NCBI GenBank assembly: GCA_014860725.1
Contig: JACZJD010000175.1
Span: forward strand, 1 to 7,646
Reading direction: 5' to 3'
Length of the DNA stretch: 7,646 bases
Origin: Aquamicrobium sp.
Lineage (GTDB): Bacteria > Pseudomonadota > Alphaproteobacteria > Rhizobiales > Rhizobiaceae
Part shown: positions 6,334 to 7,646 of the stretch, one piece after another
Layout: each line of letters opens with the position of its first letter
Numbering within the stretch: the stretch's first letter is position 1
Translations under genes and position numbers: made by a program
Notes under the pieces: model-generated
Told to the model about the DNA's origin: nothing
Databases searched by the model: none
What the model saw: the letters and a program-made list of their open reading frames with translations, nothing else

Positions 6334-6627
6334 ATGTTGTGGAATCTGGGTTTCGGCTGGCTGGTCATGGCCGCCACGGCCGTGGTCATCCTGTCCTTCA
6401 TCGTCGCCATGGCGCTGAACGCGCTGATGGGCGAGGAGGGATTCGGCGCGGCCGGCAACGCCGCCATCATCGCCATCGGCTTCTTCGCCGGCATCTACGT
6501 CGCCAACCTCATGGGCTACCGCCTCGCCGACGTGCAGCGCGCCATCGCGACCGGCCTCGGCGGCTCCTTCGTGCTGCTCGGCGTGCTCGTCGCCCTCAAG
6601 GCGGCGATGCGCCGGCTGATCGGCTGA
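6334..6627 (+). CDS. Small three-helix membrane protein, function unknown
   Basis: I do not recognise this protein. From the ATG at 6334 it has 97 residues and three hydrophobic segments: about 8-32 (GFGWLVMAATAVVILSFIVA region), 43-63 (NAAIIAIGFFAGIYVANLMG region) and 75-90 (ATGLGGSFVLLGVLVAL region). A short acidic loop (GEEGF) follows the first helix, a polar loop YRLADVQRA lies between the second and third, and the C-terminus is basic (KAAMRRLIG). The start is fixed by a strong Shine-Dalgarno, GGGAGG, about 6 bases before the ATG; the longer reading from TTG at 6256 is unlikely because it passes through the candidate promoter. It stands alone on the plus strand and converges on gluQ with 11 bases between stop codons. 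Confidence 0.8.
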   Translation: MLWNLGFGWLVMAATAVVILSFIVAMALNALMGEEGFGAAGNAAIIAIGFFAGIYVANLMGYRLADVQRAIATGLGGSFVLLGVLVALKAAMRRLIG

Positions 6628-6638
6628 GCGCTATCCGG

Positions 6639-7523
6639 TCAGAGCCCGACCATCCGGCGGATGTCGGCGGGCGTGAGGCCGGCCGCGCGCAGGGTCGCAA
6701 GGCCGGTGTCCTGCCGGCTCTTCGAGAGCTTGCGGCCGTCCTCGCCCAGGATGAGGTCGTGGTGGACATAGACCGGCTCGGGCAGGCCGAGCAGTTCCTG
6801 CAGCAGCCGCTGCACCGCGGTGGCGAAGAAGAGGTCGCGGCCGCGCACGACATGGGTGATGCCCTGCAGCGCGTCGTCGACCGTCACCGAGAGCTGGTAG
6901 CTGGTCGGCACCTCCTTGCGCGCGATGACCACGTCGCCCCAGGCGGCGGGGTCGGCCGCGACGCGGCCCGTCTCGCCGCCCGGCCCCATGCCCTCCTCGT
7001 CCCAGGCAAGCGGCCGGCCGATATGCGCCCCCAGATGCGCCATGGCGGCCCCGACGTCGAGCCGCCAGGCATAGGGCTCGCCCGCCGCCATGCGGGCCTG
7101 CCTTTCCCTTTCGGAGAGCCGCCGCTCGACGGTCGGGAACAGCGGCACGCCGTCCGGGTCGCGCGGCCATTCGCGCCCGTCGGCTTCGGCCTCCGAGATC
7201 ATGGCGCGCACCTCGCCGCGGCTGAGGAACGACGGATAGGCAAGCCCGGCATCCGCCAGCCGTTCCAGCGCCGCGGCGTAGTCGGCGAAATGCTCCGACT
7301 GCCGCCGCACCGGCTCCTCCCAGCGGAGGCCGAGCCAGGAAAGGTCGCGATGGATCCCGGCCTCGAAGGCCGGCGTGCAGCGCGTGGTGTCGATGTCCTC
7401 GATGCGCAGCAGCAGCCTGCCGCCGGCCGCCGCGGCCATGTCGGCGTTGAGCAGCGCCGAATAGGCGTGGCCGAGATGCAGCTCGCCGTTCGGGCTCGGC
7501 GCGAAGCGGAAGACCGGCCGCAT
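6639..7523 (-). CDS. gluQ: Glutamyl-queuosine tRNA(Asp) synthetase (GluQRS)
   Basis: Activates glutamate with ATP and attaches it to the queuosine at position 34 of tRNA(Asp). It is a GluRS catalytic-domain paralogue without the anticodon-binding domain. The 294 residues agree with that: class I synthetase HIGH motif as HLGH at 16-19 after FAPSPNGEL, RIEDIDTTR at 40-48 (glutamate/ATP pocket), SYQL at 208-211, VRGRDL at 226-231, and the KMSKS motif as KLSKS at 265-269, followed by only 25 residues. Full GluRS would be about 470 or more. The zinc-binding cysteines of the E. coli enzyme (YadB) are absent: by hand alignment they are S98 and L100, and C49 is the only cysteine in the protein. No clear Shine-Dalgarno precedes the ATG. 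A weak promoter candidate lies inside the divergent reading frame. Confidence 0.95.
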   Translation of the reverse strand: MRPVFRFAPSPNGELHLGHAYSALLNADMAAAAGGRLLLRIEDIDTTRCTPAFEAGIHRDLSWLGLRWEEPVRRQSEHFADYAAALERLADAGLAYPSFLSRGEVRAMISEAEADGREWPRDPDGVPLFPTVERRLSERERQARMAAGEPYAWRLDVGAAMAHLGAHIGRPLAWDEEGMGPGGETGRVAADPAAWGDVVIARKEVPTSYQLSVTVDDALQGITHVVRGRDLFFATAVQRLLQELLGLPEPVYVHHDLILGEDGRKLSKSRQDTGLATLRAAGLTPADIRRMVGL

Positions 7524-7541
7524 CAGCGAAGGAAACGGGTT

Positions 7542-7646
7542 GTGACGCTCATCGGCCGATTGCTACGGTGCGGCGAGGGCAAGGACAAGAGGATCGCGGC
7601 AAGGCCGGTGAGACGCATCGAAAGCCACGAGCACATCGCCGAGGGC
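7542..7646 (+). CDS. Possible start of a divergent gene, unidentified, cut by window end
   Basis: An open frame begins at GTG 7542 and runs without a stop through the last base (35 codons, V/M-TLIGRLLRCGEGKDKRIA and onward). A good Shine-Dalgarno, AAGGAA at 7529-7534, lies 7 bases upstream, which is the main support. The visible peptide is basic and I cannot identify it; a faint likeness to the N-terminal LLRxGEG of some SecA proteins is too short to use. The gap to the gluQ start is only 18 bases, so each gene's promoter would have to lie within the other's coding region. It may be no gene at all. Confidence 0.4.
   Translation, partial: MTLIGRLLRCGEGKDKRIAARPVRRIESHEHIAEG
7560..7588 (-). 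promoter_or_regulatory. Weak promoter candidate for gluQ
   Basis: On the minus strand TTGTCC (7588-7583) and TAGCAA (7565-7560) are spaced by 17 bases, putting a transcription start near 7553 and a leader of about 30 bases before gluQ. The matches are 4 of 6 and 3 of 6, so this is only weak support. It overlaps the possible divergent coding frame. Confidence 0.2.

Noticed and set aside
1..7646. Mobile element, CRISPR, phage, toxin-antitoxin or other defence genes
   Set aside because: No direct-repeat arrays, transposase, integrase or nuclease motifs were seen on either strand; all solid genes belong to housekeeping or transport families.

Overview
The window is high-GC DNA (roughly two thirds G+C by eye) from what looks like an alphaproteobacterium, most likely of the order Hyphomicrobiales (Rhizobiales), family Phyllobacteriaceae or a relative. 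This placement rests on remembered similarity of the ETF, adenosyltransferase and twin-transmembrane proteins and on the gene order; no search was run. The region reads as ordinary chromosomal core. I see no insertion sequence, CRISPR array, tRNA, rRNA, phage gene or toxin-antitoxin pair. No gap between genes reaches 300 bases.

Positions 1-4262 hold six genes, all on the minus strand. Transcribed from right to left they are: a 63-residue twin-transmembrane HIG1-like protein, a PduO-type cob(I)alamin adenosyltransferase, a rhomboid protease, the electron transfer flavoprotein subunits etfB and etfA, and a 3-hydroxybutyryl-CoA dehydrogenase cut by the window start. The first three are 18 and 31 bases apart and look like one transcription unit. 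A 209-base gap before etfB carries a sigma70-like promoter with a perfect 17-base palindrome just upstream. etfB and etfA are 25 bases apart. A 10-bp-stem terminator follows etfA, and the dehydrogenase then appears to have its own promoter, overlapped by an imperfect palindrome.

Functionally, the dehydrogenase oxidises 3-hydroxyacyl-CoA in beta-oxidation or short-chain (polyhydroxybutyrate-related) metabolism. EtfAB collects electrons from acyl-CoA dehydrogenases and passes them to ETF:quinone oxidoreductase. The adenosyltransferase makes adenosylcobalamin, the cofactor of methylmalonyl-CoA mutase, which handles propionyl-CoA from odd-chain and branched substrates. The cluster therefore has an acyl-CoA catabolism theme. 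The roles of the rhomboid and the small membrane protein within it are unknown.

Positions 4263-7646 are a mixed set: a BrkB/YihY-family membrane protein (+), a convergent EamA/DMT-family transporter (-), an unidentified 97-residue three-helix membrane protein (+), a convergent gluQ encoding glutamyl-queuosine tRNA(Asp) synthetase (-), and possibly the first 35 codons of a divergent gene (+) running off the right end. No clearly novel system was found. The points most worth a second look are the two palindromes at the etfB and dehydrogenase promoters, the conserved-looking gene neighbourhood, and a GluQRS without the usual zinc-binding cysteines.
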